Shown here piece by piece: positions 34,239 through 42,958 of a stretch of DNA of 51,297 nt. The translations under genes were made by a program, and so were the position numbers. Each line of letters opens with the position of its first letter. The stretch's first letter is position 1. The notes below the pieces were generated by a model. The model worked only from the letters and a program-made list of their open reading frames with translations. It made no database searches and had not been told where the DNA came from. This DNA is from Eggerthellaceae bacterium. GTDB taxonomy: Bacteria > Actinomycetota > Coriobacteriia > Coriobacteriales > Eggerthellaceae. Where the stretch lies: contig JAFRLO010000037.1 of the NCBI GenBank assembly GCA_017431165.1, positions 1 through 51,297 of the forward strand. The letters are read 5' to 3'.

Positions 34239-36217
34239 GCCGCATCGGAGTTTTCCTTTGCTACTGCGGTAGCAATATCGCAGGCACCGTCGACGTCGAA
34301 GCCGTTGCCGAAATGGCACGCACGCTTCCCGGTGTCGTCTATGTCGAAACCAATAAGTACACATGCTCTGACCCAGGCCAAGAGGGCGTGAAGAACGCCA
34401 TCATCGAAAAGGGCATCGACCGCGTCGTCGTCGGCCCCTGCTCGCCACGTATGCACGAGCCCACATGGCGCAAGCTTCTGGCGGACACTCCGGTCAATCC
34501 TTACATGCTCGAGGTCGCGAACCTGCGCGAGCAGTGCTCATGGGTCCACAAGGATAAGGCTATCGCCACCGAGAAGGCAAAGGACCTCGTCAAGATGGCC
34601 GTTGCCAAGGTGGCCCGCCTTTCACCCTTGCATTCCACCGAGATTCCCGTCCATAAGAAGGCCCTCGTCATCGGCGGAGGCATCGCTGGCATGCAGACCG
34701 CACTCGATATCGCAGATGCGGGCTTCAAGGTGACCATCGTCGAGCGCGAGACCTCCCTTGGCGGCAAGATGGTCATGCTGGATAAAACCTTCCCCACCAT
34801 GGACTGCTCTGCCTGCATCTGCACGCCGAAGATGTCCGAAGTGGGCAATCATCCCAATATCACCGTTAAGAGCTACTCCGAGGTCGAAAGCGTTTCCGGC
34901 TACATCGGAAACTTCGAAGTGACCATCCGTGAGAAAGCGAAATATATCGATTACACGAAGTGCACCGGCTGTGGCGCATGCGAGACGAAATGCCCCTCTA
35001 AGGTCATAAACGAATTCGAGCAGGGCATGTCGAAGCGCACCGCCATCTATAAGATGTTCCCGCAAGCCGTACCATCGAAGCCCGTCATCGATGCAGAGCA
35101 TTGCCGCATGCTTCAAGAAGGCAAATGCGGCGTGTGCGCAAAGGTTTGCCCGACTGGCGCTATCAATTATCAGGACGAGGATAAACTCACGACCGAGACC
35201 TACGGTGCCATCGTCTTCGCAACCGGCTACAAGCTCATCGACTGGAAGCCGCTGTATCCCGAATATGGCGGAGGCAAGTATCCCGATGTCATCACCGGCC
35301 TACAGTTCGAGCGCCTCGTGAACGCCTCTGGACCCACCGAGGGCCACATCTTGCGCCCATCTGACAATAAAGAGCCCAAGAGCGTCGTCATCATCAAATG
35401 CGTTGGAAGCCGCGACCCCAACAAGGGTAAGGCATATTGCTCGCGCGCTTGCTGCATGTACTCCGCCAAGCATGCGCATCAGTACCTCGACAAGGTACCC
35501 GATGGTCGTTGCTACGTCTTCTATATGGACGTCCGCACACCAGGCAAGGGCTATGACGAGTTCTACATGAACACCGTGCACGATGGTGCGCAGTATCTGC
35601 GCGGCCGCGTATCGAAGATCTACAAGGAAGGCGACAAGCTCATCTGCAAGGGCGAGGACACGCTCACGAGCCAGCAGGTAACCGTTGCAGCAGATATGGT
35701 CGTGCTCGAAACCGCCATGGTACCCGCCGATGGCATCGACGAGCTCGCCGCGAAGTTCACGGTCGGCCGCGATGCTGACGGTTGGCTCGTGGAAGCACAC
35801 GCGAAACTGCGTCCTGTGGAAACGAACACCGCCGGCATTTACCTCGCCGGCACCGCACAAGGACCGAAGGATATTCCCGATTCGGTATGTCAGGCAGGCG
35901 CCGCCGCCTCTAAGGTCATCGGTCTTCTTAACAAGGACAAACTCGAGAGCAATCCGCAGATCTCGCGTGTGAACGAAGCGCTGTGCCAAGGCGATGGCGC
36001 ATGCGCGAACATCTGCCCCTATGGCGCCATCTCCATCGTGGAGAAGCAATTCCGTGAGAACTCCCGCAAGGTCACCCGCCCCGTCGCGCAGGTCAATCCG
36101 GGTCTGTGCCAGGGTTGCGGCGCATGTACGGTTACCTGCCGTGCCGGCGCTATGGATCTTATGGGTTATACGAACGAATCGATCATGAGGGAGGTTGATG
36201 CGCTGTGCCAGTGGTAG
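34235..36217 (+). CDS. hdrA: Heterodisulfide reductase subunit A homolog (flavoprotein)
   Basis: 660 residues. An N-terminal domain (FLCYCGSNIAG, VVGPCSPRMHEPTW) is followed by the FAD site VIGGGIAGMQTALDIADAG, the HdrA-specific MDCSACICTPKM, and four ferredoxin motifs: CTGCGACETKCP, CGVCAKVCP, CQGDGACANICP and CQGCGACTVTC. HdrA carries the bifurcating FAD. The order matches HdrA of bacterial HdrABC-FlxABCD complexes. It overlaps hdrB by 4 bases and flxD by 13. Confidence 0.95.
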   Translation: MSRIGVFLCYCGSNIAGTVDVEAVAEMARTLPGVVYVETNKYTCSDPGQEGVKNAIIEKGIDRVVVGPCSPRMHEPTWRKLLADTPVNPYMLEVANLREQCSWVHKDKAIATEKAKDLVKMAVAKVARLSPLHSTEIPVHKKALVIGGGIAGMQTALDIADAGFKVTIVERETSLGGKMVMLDKTFPTMDCSACICTPKMSEVGNHPNITVKSYSEVESVSGYIGNFEVTIREKAKYIDYTKCTGCGACETKCPSKVINEFEQGMSKRTAIYKMFPQAVPSKPVIDAEHCRMLQEGKCGVCAKVCPTGAINYQDEDKLTTETYGAIVFATGYKLIDWKPLYPEYGGGKYPDVITGLQFERLVNASGPTEGHILRPSDNKEPKSVVIIKCVGSRDPNKGKAYCSRACCMYSAKHAHQYLDKVPDGRCYVFYMDVRTPGKGYDEFYMNTVHDGAQYLRGRVSKIYKEGDKLICKGEDTLTSQQVTVAADMVVLETAMVPADGIDELAAKFTVGRDADGWLVEAHAKLRPVETNTAGIYLAGTAQGPKDIPDSVCQAGAAASKVIGLLNKDKLESNPQISRVNEALCQGDGACANICPYGAISIVEKQFRENSRKVTRPVAQVNPGLCQGCGACTVTCRAGAMDLMGYTNESIMREVDALCQW

Positions 36218-36744
36218 AGAACAACGCCAACGCAATTCCCGAAGATTGGGAGCCCAAGATCATCGCGTTCTGCTGCCATTGGTGCACCTACACGGGTGCC
36301 GACCTGGCAGGCCTGAATCGCATGAACTATCCGGCAAATGTACGTGTTTTACGCATTCCCTGCTCGGGCCGCATGAATCCGCAATATGTCATCGAAGCGC
36401 TTAACAAGGGCTGCGACGGCGTATTGGTTTGCGGTTGCCACCCAGGCGATTGCCATTACGTAACAGGCAACTACTACGCCCGTCGTCGCATGATGATCTT
36501 CAAGCGTCTGCTCGAGTACGAAGGACTTGAGCCCGGTCGTTTCCAGGTTAAATGGATTTCGGGCGCAGAAGCTGGCAAGTTCCGCGATACCGTCATGAAG
36601 GCGGTCGAGGATGTACGTGCTTTAGGTCCGATTAACCTAACTCGCGAGATCCCGTACTTCGAACTGCCCGCTATGCCCGACGACGATGAAGAAGCCTTCA
36701 ACGCCGTACCCGAGGAAGTCTTCCCTGAGGAGGTGAACGCGTAA
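36205..36744 (+). CDS. flxD: MvhD/FlxD-like electron-transfer subunit
   Basis: 179 residues. FCCHWCTYTGADLAG, CGCHPGDCHYVTGNYYARRR and GRMNPQYV are MvhD-type motifs for a [2Fe-2S] cluster that links an electron donor module to HdrA. The C-terminus is an acidic tail (PDDDEEAFNAVPEEVFPEEV). The start is GTG inside the end of hdrA. In this operon it would pass electrons from the FlxABC module to HdrA. Confidence 0.9.
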   Translation: MPVVENNANAIPEDWEPKIIAFCCHWCTYTGADLAGLNRMNYPANVRVLRIPCSGRMNPQYVIEALNKGCDGVLVCGCHPGDCHYVTGNYYARRRMMIFKRLLEYEGLEPGRFQVKWISGAEAGKFRDTVMKAVEDVRALGPINLTREIPYFELPAMPDDDEEAFNAVPEEVFPEEVNA

Positions 36745-37598
36745 TGTCTGCTCAGGAAATCATCCGCGCACGCGCCAAGGAGCTTCTTGAAAGCGGCGAA
36801 ATCGCCACGTTTATCGGCTGGGAAGCGGGACGTTTCACCAATCAGACAACTCCGCTTGTCATCACCGATGCGGCAGATGCCGGCAAGCTCGTTTTCAACG
36901 AATACTGCGCGAACACGCTCGCCAAGTATGTAACCGATGTGCTCGCACGCGGCAAAGTCGGTCTCGTTGTCCGCGGTTGCGACAGCCGTGCGATTGTCCG
37001 GCTTATCAATGACAAGGTCATCAAACGCGAGGATGTCTATCTTGTCGGCGTAGGGTGCCCTGGCATGAAGGATCGAAAGACGGATGAACCGTTGAAGAAA
37101 TGCACCGAATGTCGGCACAATAACCCGCTCGTCTTCGATGAGATGGCTGGCGAGAATGCAGAGAAGGCCGTGCCTGAAGACCGTTTCGCGGAAGTCAAGG
37201 AAGTCGAAGCCATGACAGCTGCCGAGCGCACACGCTACTTCGAAAGCATCTACGCGAAATGCATCCGCTGCTACGCATGCCGCGACGTCTGCCCATGCTG
37301 CACCTGCCGCGAGTGCTTCGTCGATCAGCGTCGTGAGAATTGGGTCGGCAAGCAGAACAACGTTGCCGAGAACCGCTTCTACGGCCTGACACGCGTCATG
37401 CATATCGGCGATCGCTGCATCGAGTGCGGCGAATGCGAGCGCGTGTGCCCCATGGACCTTCCGCTCATGAAGCTGAATCGCAAGGTCATCCAGGATATGA
37501 ACGATTTGTTCGGCGAGTTCGAATCGGGTCTGGTCATCAGCGCTGAGCCATCGGTGCTGACCACGTACGAGCTGACCGACCGAGAAGAATTCATGTAG
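36744..37598 (+). CDS. flxC: FlxC-like iron-sulfur protein
   Basis: 284 residues. An N-terminal region resembling the F420-hydrogenase beta / CO-dehydrogenase-like module (TFIGWEAGRF, VVRGCDSRAIVRL, VGCPGMKDRK) precedes two cluster motifs, CIRCYACRDVCP with adjacent CCTCRECF and CIECGECERVCP. Part of the Flx module that feeds NADH electrons to the Hdr subunits. The letters within Flx are assigned by order and may need checking against named homologs. Its ATG overlaps the flxD stop by one base. Confidence 0.85.
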   Translation: MSAQEIIRARAKELLESGEIATFIGWEAGRFTNQTTPLVITDAADAGKLVFNEYCANTLAKYVTDVLARGKVGLVVRGCDSRAIVRLINDKVIKREDVYLVGVGCPGMKDRKTDEPLKKCTECRHNNPLVFDEMAGENAEKAVPEDRFAEVKEVEAMTAAERTRYFESIYAKCIRCYACRDVCPCCTCRECFVDQRRENWVGKQNNVAENRFYGLTRVMHIGDRCIECGECERVCPMDLPLMKLNRKVIQDMNDLFGEFESGLVISAEPSVLTTYELTDREEFM

Positions 37599-37612
37599 GA
37601 AGGAGGCCTTAG

Positions 37613-38623
37613 ATGTTGCTTTCAAAACAAAACCTGATGCCTCTTCTGAATAGCTTGGCATCCGATGTCGACGTGTTCGTGCCTACCACTATCGATGGCG
37701 TGAAGAAATTCGCCCGTCTTGCCGATGGCGTCGAGCCGGACTTCGACATGATAAACACCACCATGCCGCCGAAAGATCTGCTGTTCCCGCAAACGCAGAA
37801 GATGTACCACTTCGACGTTGACAAAAACGGTAGCTATCACATCCATGAGTATGACGAGTCACGCGAGCAAATCGTGTTCGGCATCCGCCCATGTGACATG
37901 CGCTCCATCGTATGCCTCGATGAGGTCTTTCTGACTAAGGGCTTCGTTGACGAGTTCTACGCCAACGCACGTGAGAAGCTTTTGACCGTAAGCATCGGTT
38001 GCACGCAAGCAGCCGAAACCTGCTTCTGCACCTCGATGGGCGTCGACCCCATCTATGCTCCCAACGCTGATGTCATGCTTCAGGATACAGGCGATGCTTA
38101 CAAGGTCACAGCACAAACACCGAAAGGTGAAGCCGCCGTTTCTGCATGGAGCGAGTTTTTATCTGACGGCGATGCCGAGCCTGTTAATTGCGATGTAACC
38201 CTTAAAGTGAGTATGGAAGGCGTTGTCGACAAGCTCGAGGGCATGTACGACTCCCCCATTTGGGAAAACCTCTCCATCAAATGCCTGAATTGCGGCACGT
38301 GCACCTATGTTTGCCCCACGTGCCATTGCTTCGACATCAGCCAGGAAAACCGCAAGAAGGACGGCGTGCGCTTCCGCTGCTGGGATAGCTGCATGTTCTC
38401 GGAGTACACAGCCATGGCAGGCGGCCACAACCCGCGCCCCGAAAAACTCGAACGCGAACGTAACCGCTTCATGCACAAGCTGAACTTCTTCGAACGCCGT
38501 TATGGCATGTCGCTGTGCGTCGGCTGTGGCCGCTGCGTCGAGAAATGCCCAGTCGCACTCGATATCACACGTCTAATCGATGATATCGGTTCGTACGAAG
38601 TAGCGCCTGCGAGCGCCGAATAG
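37613..38623 (+). CDS. flxB: FlxB-like iron-sulfur protein
   Basis: 336 residues. The N-terminal half resembles anaerobic sulfite reductase A (AsrA)-type proteins (FGIRPCDMRSIVCLDEVF, SIGCTQAAETCFC), and the C-terminal half has CLNCGTCTYVCPTCHC and CVGCGRCVEKCP cluster motifs. It links the FAD/NAD subunit to the rest of the complex. GGAGG eight bases before the ATG. Confidence 0.9.
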   Translation: MLLSKQNLMPLLNSLASDVDVFVPTTIDGVKKFARLADGVEPDFDMINTTMPPKDLLFPQTQKMYHFDVDKNGSYHIHEYDESREQIVFGIRPCDMRSIVCLDEVFLTKGFVDEFYANAREKLLTVSIGCTQAAETCFCTSMGVDPIYAPNADVMLQDTGDAYKVTAQTPKGEAAVSAWSEFLSDGDAEPVNCDVTLKVSMEGVVDKLEGMYDSPIWENLSIKCLNCGTCTYVCPTCHCFDISQENRKKDGVRFRCWDSCMFSEYTAMAGGHNPRPEKLERERNRFMHKLNFFERRYGMSLCVGCGRCVEKCPVALDITRLIDDIGSYEVAPASAE

Positions 38624-38634
38624 GAGGTAGAAAG

Positions 38635-39501
38635 ATGGCTATCGAAATCTCCCACGGTTGCGCCAAGGGCGAGCGCCCGCTGATTCCGCAGGTCTGCCGC
38701 GTTACCGAGATTACCCAGGAAACCCCTGATGTGAAGTCATTCCGTCTGGTCACGCTCGATGGCAAAAAGCCCTTCGACTGCGAGCCGGGACAGCTCGGCA
38801 TGTTCGGACTTTTGTCGTACGGCGAGTGCATGTTCGTCGTGTCGGCGCAAAGCGATGAATGGGTTCAATTCACCGTAAAGAAGGTCGGTTTGGTCACTGA
38901 GCAGCTGCACAACCTCTCTGTTGGTGACGAGGTATCGCTACGCGGTCCATACGGCAACTGGTGGCCTACGGAAAGCTGCCGTGGCAAGGACATGCTGTTC
39001 ATCGCAGGCGGCATCGGACTTCCACCCGTGCGCTCATTCTTGCTGTACTGCCTTGAGCATCGCGAGGATTACGGCCGCATCGACTTGGTATATTCAGGTT
39101 CCAAATACGATGACTTGGTCTTCAAGGAGCAACTGTTCGACATCTGGCCTAACGAGCCCGATATGCACGTGCACGTGTCGCTCTATCACGAGGATCCGAA
39201 GCACCCCGAATGGAAGGGTGATATCGGTTACACTGCCCCGTATCTCGAGACGCTCGACCTCGGTCCCGAGGATGGTAATCGCGTCGCAGTCATCTGCGGC
39301 GGTCCGTCGCTTTCGCGCACGTGCCGGGAAAGCCTCCTTAAAGCCGGTTTTGATGAGGGCAACATCCTCACCACGCTTGAGATGCGCATGAAGTGCGGCG
39401 TCGGCAAATGCGGTCGTTGCAACATGGGCGGACATTTCATCTGCCTTGACGGTCCCATCTTCTCCCTCGCTGAAATCGCCACCATGCATAGCGACGTATA
39501 A
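38635..39501 (+). CDS. flxA: FlxA-like NAD(P)H-binding flavoprotein
   Basis: 288 residues of the ferredoxin-NADP reductase fold. The FAD-binding domain is near residues 20-100 (with GQLGMFGLL), the nucleotide domain opens with DMLFIAGGIGLPPVRSFLLY, and a C-terminal CGVGKCGRCNMGGHFIC motif holds a [2Fe-2S] cluster. This is the entry point for NADH electrons. AGGAGG precedes the ATG. Last gene of the operon, ended by the hairpin at 39530. Confidence 0.9.
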   Translation: MAIEISHGCAKGERPLIPQVCRVTEITQETPDVKSFRLVTLDGKKPFDCEPGQLGMFGLLSYGECMFVVSAQSDEWVQFTVKKVGLVTEQLHNLSVGDEVSLRGPYGNWWPTESCRGKDMLFIAGGIGLPPVRSFLLYCLEHREDYGRIDLVYSGSKYDDLVFKEQLFDIWPNEPDMHVHVSLYHEDPKHPEWKGDIGYTAPYLETLDLGPEDGNRVAVICGGPSLSRTCRESLLKAGFDEGNILTTLEMRMKCGVGKCGRCNMGGHFICLDGPIFSLAEIATMHSDV

Positions 39502-39529
39502 GAAACGTAAGAACAGCTCAACGACACGA

Positions 39530-39560
39530 AATCGCGCGGTAGGGAAACCACCGCGCGATT
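39530..39560 (+). terminator. Terminator of the hdr-flx operon
   Basis: AATCGCGCGGT and ACCGCGCGATT form a perfect 11-bp stem around a 9-base loop, followed by GTCTTTT. Confidence 0.85.
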
Positions 39561-39619
39561 GTCTTTTGCGGTACAATCAACTCGTGAGAATCAATGGCGG
39601 TAATGTGAAGGGAGTCAAC

Positions 39620-40126
39620 ATGGGCATTGCAGAGCGTTTTGCAACGATAATGAAGGCGAATATCAACGACTTTCTGGAAACCGGAGGTCCTCTGAAGAAC
39701 TTCGACGAGCTTATAGGCGAGCTGAAGGGCGCTGTCGGTGAAGCTGAGGAAGAAACTTCGATCCTCGAAGCCGCCGAAGCCCGCGCAAAGGAAGCCTACG
39801 ATGCCGCCGTAGCTAAGATCAAGGAACAGCAAGAAGCAGCCAAGCGCGCACTCATCGCCGGAAACCAAGGCGATGCCCGAAAATCGCTTGCCGAAAAGAT
39901 CCAGCTCGAGCAAAAGGTCGGTGGATTGGAGGCTGCGTACAGAACCGCGAAGGAGAACGCCGACAAGATGCGCTCGATGCGCGATCAGATGGCAGCAATG
40001 CTGCAGGCAAAGCAGGCAGAGATCGATGCAGTTGCAGAGCGCTATGAAATGGCAGCCTATAAAGAAAAGATCGACAATGCCGTTGAAGCGGAACTTGCAG
40101 AGCTGAAGAAGAGCATGAATCTGTAA
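39620..40126 (+). CDS. pspA: PspA/IM30-family membrane-stress protein (short)
   Basis: 168 residues, nearly all helical. The start MGIAERFATIMKANINDFLE is the membrane-binding amphipathic helix 0 of PspA/Vipp1; the rest is a long Ala/Glu/Lys coiled coil. It is about 50 residues shorter than E. coli PspA and lacks the last helices. PspA proteins are ESCRT-III-like and form rods that protect or repair membranes. ATG 39620 has AAGGGAG upstream. TACAAT (39575-39580) may be its -10 box. It forms a single-gene transcript between two terminators; no pspC or pspF is near. Confidence 0.85.
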   Translation: MGIAERFATIMKANINDFLETGGPLKNFDELIGELKGAVGEAEEETSILEAAEARAKEAYDAAVAKIKEQQEAAKRALIAGNQGDARKSLAEKIQLEQKVGGLEAAYRTAKENADKMRSMRDQMAAMLQAKQAEIDAVAERYEMAAYKEKIDNAVEAELAELKKSMNL

Positions 40127-40152
40127 GCATCAATAAGAAAGAAAGTGATCAT

Positions 40153-40177
40153 GGGCTCCCGCACATTGCGGGAGCCC
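40153..40177 (+). terminator. Terminator of pspA
   Basis: GGGCTCCCGCA and TGCGGGAGCCC form an 11-bp perfect stem with a 3-base loop, followed by GTTTCG. Confidence 0.85.
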
Positions 40178-40229
40178 GTTTCGTATGCGGAGGGAATCAG
40201 GCTTACGCGCTAGAAATAGGCCTACTTTT

Positions 40230-40247
40230 TATAACATATGTTATACT
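40230..40247 (+). promoter_or_regulatory. Operator/-10 region of the TetR-CPBP operon
   Basis: TATAACATATGTTATA (40230-40245) is a perfect 16-bp palindrome that overlaps the -10 box TATACT (40242-40247), 33 bases before the GTG start. Its size and position are typical of a self-repressing TetR operator. Confidence 0.75.
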
Positions 40248-40279
40248 ATGCCAGGCATCAAGCTTGTGAAGGGAGAACC

Positions 40280-40861
40280 GTGTCAAGAACCCCGACAGTA
40301 ACGCATAAAACGATACTCGATGCTTCCATTGCGTTGATCCGCGAGCAGGGGCATGAGCGTTTGAACGCTCGAGCGCTTGCCGCACGGATAGGTTGTTCCA
40401 CGCAACCGATCCTATATTGCTTCAAATCGATGGACGAATTGCGCAGGGCGGCATACGAAGCAGCCGACCAGCTTCACACAGCGTTTCTCATGGAAGGCCT
40501 CGATAGTCCCAATCCCCTTCTTGGGCTCGGTCTTAAATACGTGCGTTTCGCCTATGAGGAGCCTCTCCTCTTCCGGTTCCTGTTCCAAAGCAACGAACTT
40601 GGCCAGCACGACATGGTCGGTCTTATCGAAAACCCTGCACTCATTCCGCTACTGACCCAAGTCGCTGAAGAAGGGAGCTTGGATGAGGCGACGGCGCGAC
40701 GGACGTTCCTGACGATATTCGCGACAGCCCATGGGTTCGCGAGCTTGCTTGCCAACAATGCACTGGAGTACGACGAGGAACTCGTCGCTTCCTCGCTCTT
40801 AGGTTCGTTTATGGGAGCAAGCCAATTCGAAAGGGAGATAAACGATGAAATTGCTCGATAA
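40280..40861 (+). CDS. TetR/AcrR-family transcriptional regulator
   Basis: 193 residues. N-terminal helix-turn-helix: THKTILDASIALIREQGHE and ALAARIGCSTQPILYCFKSMDEL. The ligand domain resembles WHG/TetR_C groups with many aromatic residues. Start GTG 40280 is preceded by AAGGGAG, a better site than the upstream ATG at 40238, which lies inside the operator. The 3' end overlaps the CPBP protease gene by 17 bases, so both are one transcript and the regulator probably controls it. Confidence 0.85.
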   Translation: MSRTPTVTHKTILDASIALIREQGHERLNARALAARIGCSTQPILYCFKSMDELRRAAYEAADQLHTAFLMEGLDSPNPLLGLGLKYVRFAYEEPLLFRFLFQSNELGQHDMVGLIENPALIPLLTQVAEEGSLDEATARRTFLTIFATAHGFASLLANNALEYDEELVASSLLGSFMGASQFEREINDEIAR

Positions 40862-41600
40862 GCTCTATCAGCGCAACGACATCACTTTCGCCATCATATG
40901 GATTGTGGCATATGTTGTAATCGCATCTATCGCAGACTCTGCCTCGCGTGAGCTGGGCATCGAAAAATGCGTGACCGCACCTGCGCTTGCAATCATGTCG
41001 ATCATATTGTGGGCTTGGGTCAGCCATGCGGGACTAAAACGAGAATTCGGTCTTGTTGCCCCTATCACACCTGCGACGCGCATGCTCCTCTACCTACCTT
41101 TGATCATCATCGCCTTTTACAGGCTCTGCTTCGGCATAACGATGAACTACCCTGTGCTTGAGACGGTGCTTTTCATTATCAGCATGCTTGGCGTCGGGTT
41201 CCTCGAAGAGATGATATTCCGTGGACTGCTCTTTCGCGGCATGGCAAAGAGCAACCTGACCGCAGCAATCATCGTAAGCGCGATCACATTCGGCGCGGGC
41301 CACATCGTGAACGTGTTCAACGCAAGCGGCCAGGATCTCCCAGAAACGCTCGTGCAGGTAGCATTCGCAATCATCATCGGATTTGTCTTGGTCTTCGTAC
41401 TTCTGAAAAGCGGAAGCCTTTGGCCCTGCATCATCTGGCACGGCGTTTATAACTCCCTGTCCGCATTCTGGGATGATGCTGCCCAAATCGCCGTGCTCGG
41501 CTCGGAATTCAACGCGATTCTGCTTGTCTTGGGACTTGCGATCGTCGTCGGAGGTGGTTATCTGGCCTACTTGGCCAAACTGCCGTCTGCGAAAGGCTGA
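40845..41600 (+). CDS. CPBP-family intramembrane metalloprotease
   Basis: 251 residues with seven or eight TM helices. All three CPBP/Abi motifs are present: EEMIFRGLLF (EExxxR), FGAGHIVNVF (the second His) and WHGVYNSL (the third His). Members include Rce1-like proteases and bacteriocin self-immunity proteins. With a dedicated TetR regulator, an immunity or stress role is plausible. GGGAGATAAACG lies before its ATG inside the TetR gene. Confidence 0.9.
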   Translation: MKLLDKLYQRNDITFAIIWIVAYVVIASIADSASRELGIEKCVTAPALAIMSIILWAWVSHAGLKREFGLVAPITPATRMLLYLPLIIIAFYRLCFGITMNYPVLETVLFIISMLGVGFLEEMIFRGLLFRGMAKSNLTAAIIVSAITFGAGHIVNVFNASGQDLPETLVQVAFAIIIGFVLVFVLLKSGSLWPCIIWHGVYNSLSAFWDDAAQIAVLGSEFNAILLVLGLAIVVGGGYLAYLAKLPSAKG

Positions 41601-41683
41601 TTCTCTCTTGAACGGCTCAATTTCACGTATGGTACACTTAAACGACCCTACGGACGGAAACGAATGCGAAAGCGGGAGCTAAA

Positions 41684-41989
41684 ATGCCCAGACGTTGCAA
41701 GATTACCGTTTTGAAGTGCAATTTCGACAAGGAGCTCGCACCTGACTGGGTGCAACGCCCCTGCCAAGCAATGCATGTCGGCGATGCCTATATCACCGAT
41801 GGCGAGCATGGGGACAAGATGCCTCAAGGCTTTTGCTATATGGCTTGGGAGTCATTGCGGACGATTGCCGTCACCATCGCATCAGGAGGAAAGGTCTTCG
41901 GCTTGTACGATACCTACACAGGAGCCTGTCCGAACGGTGGACGTCCGGTTATATTCCTTTTGGAACCTTATGAAGAGGAAGGTAACTAA
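41684..41989 (+). CDS. TIGR04076 family protein
   Basis: 101 residues. CKITVLKCNF, MPQGFCYMAWESL and CPNGGRPVIFLLEP are the family pattern, with conserved Cys near the two ends that could hold a metal. The family is small, anaerobe-biased and of unknown function. AGCGGGAGCT precedes the ATG. It is convergent with the HD protein gene. Confidence 0.8.
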   Translation: MPRRCKITVLKCNFDKELAPDWVQRPCQAMHVGDAYITDGEHGDKMPQGFCYMAWESLRTIAVTIASGGKVFGLYDTYTGACPNGGRPVIFLLEPYEEEGN

Positions 41990-41992
41990 GCG

Positions 41993-42589
41993 TTACGCAC
42001 CCGCTTGAAACGTGTCGCGATCGGGCGCGAACGATTGCATAGCCGCTATCGTGCGAGCGAATAGCTCATCGAGATCCCAACCGCACATCTCGGCGCCTTC
42101 TCGGATGATATCGCGCGAGCATCCAGCTGCGAATCGCTTGTCTTTGAACTTCTTTTTGAGTGACTTCACTTCGAAATCCATGACGCTTTTCGAGGGCCTC
42201 ATGATCACGGCAGCCCCGATCAAGCCAGTGAGTTCATCGACCGCATATAGCACCTTTTCCATAAACAGCTCGGGCGATGGGCACCCATCTGCCGCGAAAT
42301 TATGTGACTGGATAGCATGGATCAGCTCATCGGTACCGCCCGCTTCCCTAAGCCATGGCTCGGCTTTGAGCGTATGAGCTTCGAGTTCGGGGAACTCTTC
42401 CCAGTCGAGGTCGTGAAGGAGACCGACGATGCCCCAGAACTCCTCGTTTTCCGGATCGAATTCCCGCGCATAATATCGCAAGGTGTTCTCAAGCGTTTGC
42501 GCATGCTCGATATGGAACTCCTCTTTATTGTGATCCTTCAACAGCTTAAAGGCGTCTTCGCGTGTGATTCCTGCTTCCAGCTTCGTCAT
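41993..42589 (-). CDS. HD-domain hydrolase
   Basis: 198 residues. The HD motif is GLLHDLDWEEFP with IQSHNFAADG and YAVDELTGLIGAAV further on, close to the HDIG/YfbR-like phosphohydrolase group seen in anaerobes; substrate unknown. The reading frame continues upstream to 42805 without a stop and that part also looks coding (MGIREDEKRWKRIQDALAA), but ATG 42589 has AAAAGGAG six bases upstream while the earlier starts have none. A 270-residue product is therefore possible but less likely. Confidence 0.75.
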   Translation of the reverse strand: MTKLEAGITREDAFKLLKDHNKEEFHIEHAQTLENTLRYYAREFDPENEEFWGIVGLLHDLDWEEFPELEAHTLKAEPWLREAGGTDELIHAIQSHNFAADGCPSPELFMEKVLYAVDELTGLIGAAVIMRPSKSVMDFEVKSLKKKFKDKRFAAGCSRDIIREGAEMCGWDLDELFARTIAAMQSFAPDRDTFQAGA

Positions 42590-42958
42590 GGCAGTCTCCT
42601 TTTGACTTTCCCGAAAAGAGCATCGCGCTGCTTTTTGCACGGCTTCGTCTTCTGCGACGATGCGCTCAATCTGCTGCTCGACGCTCGATTGGATTCCGAA
42701 AAGCGTACGCATCGACGCAATGGGGCGCGGCTCCTTCCCTGCCGCTTCGGCAGCAAGCGCGTCCTGTATGCGCTTCCAACGTTTTTCGTCTTCGCGTATT
42801 CCCATGCAGTCAGTGTACAAGTTGGCACATGGATGTGGAAGTGGTTCTGCTTCTTAAGGAGTGGTAGAATTCATTGTCTCCACATTATGCGTTTAGTTCC
42901 ATCATGCACGTCCAAAGCAATCTGTCTCTATGCGTTCGCTACAAGGAAGGATCAGCTC
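42590..42958. other. Gap between the HD protein and nitroreductase genes
   Basis: The left part (42590-42805) may be an N-terminal extension of the minus-strand HD protein or the end of a lost gene. The right part holds the leader of the nitroreductase gene with a -10-like TAGAAT (42865-42870) without a strong -35 box. No RNA gene or repeat is seen. Confidence 0.4.

Noticed and set aside
35300-36235. 311-codon minus-strand frame inside hdrA
   Set aside because: Overlaps a full hdrA with all cluster motifs; no support of its own.
36474-37661. 395-codon minus-strand frame opposite flxD/flxC
   Set aside because: Shadow of two iron-sulfur genes; no signal or domain.
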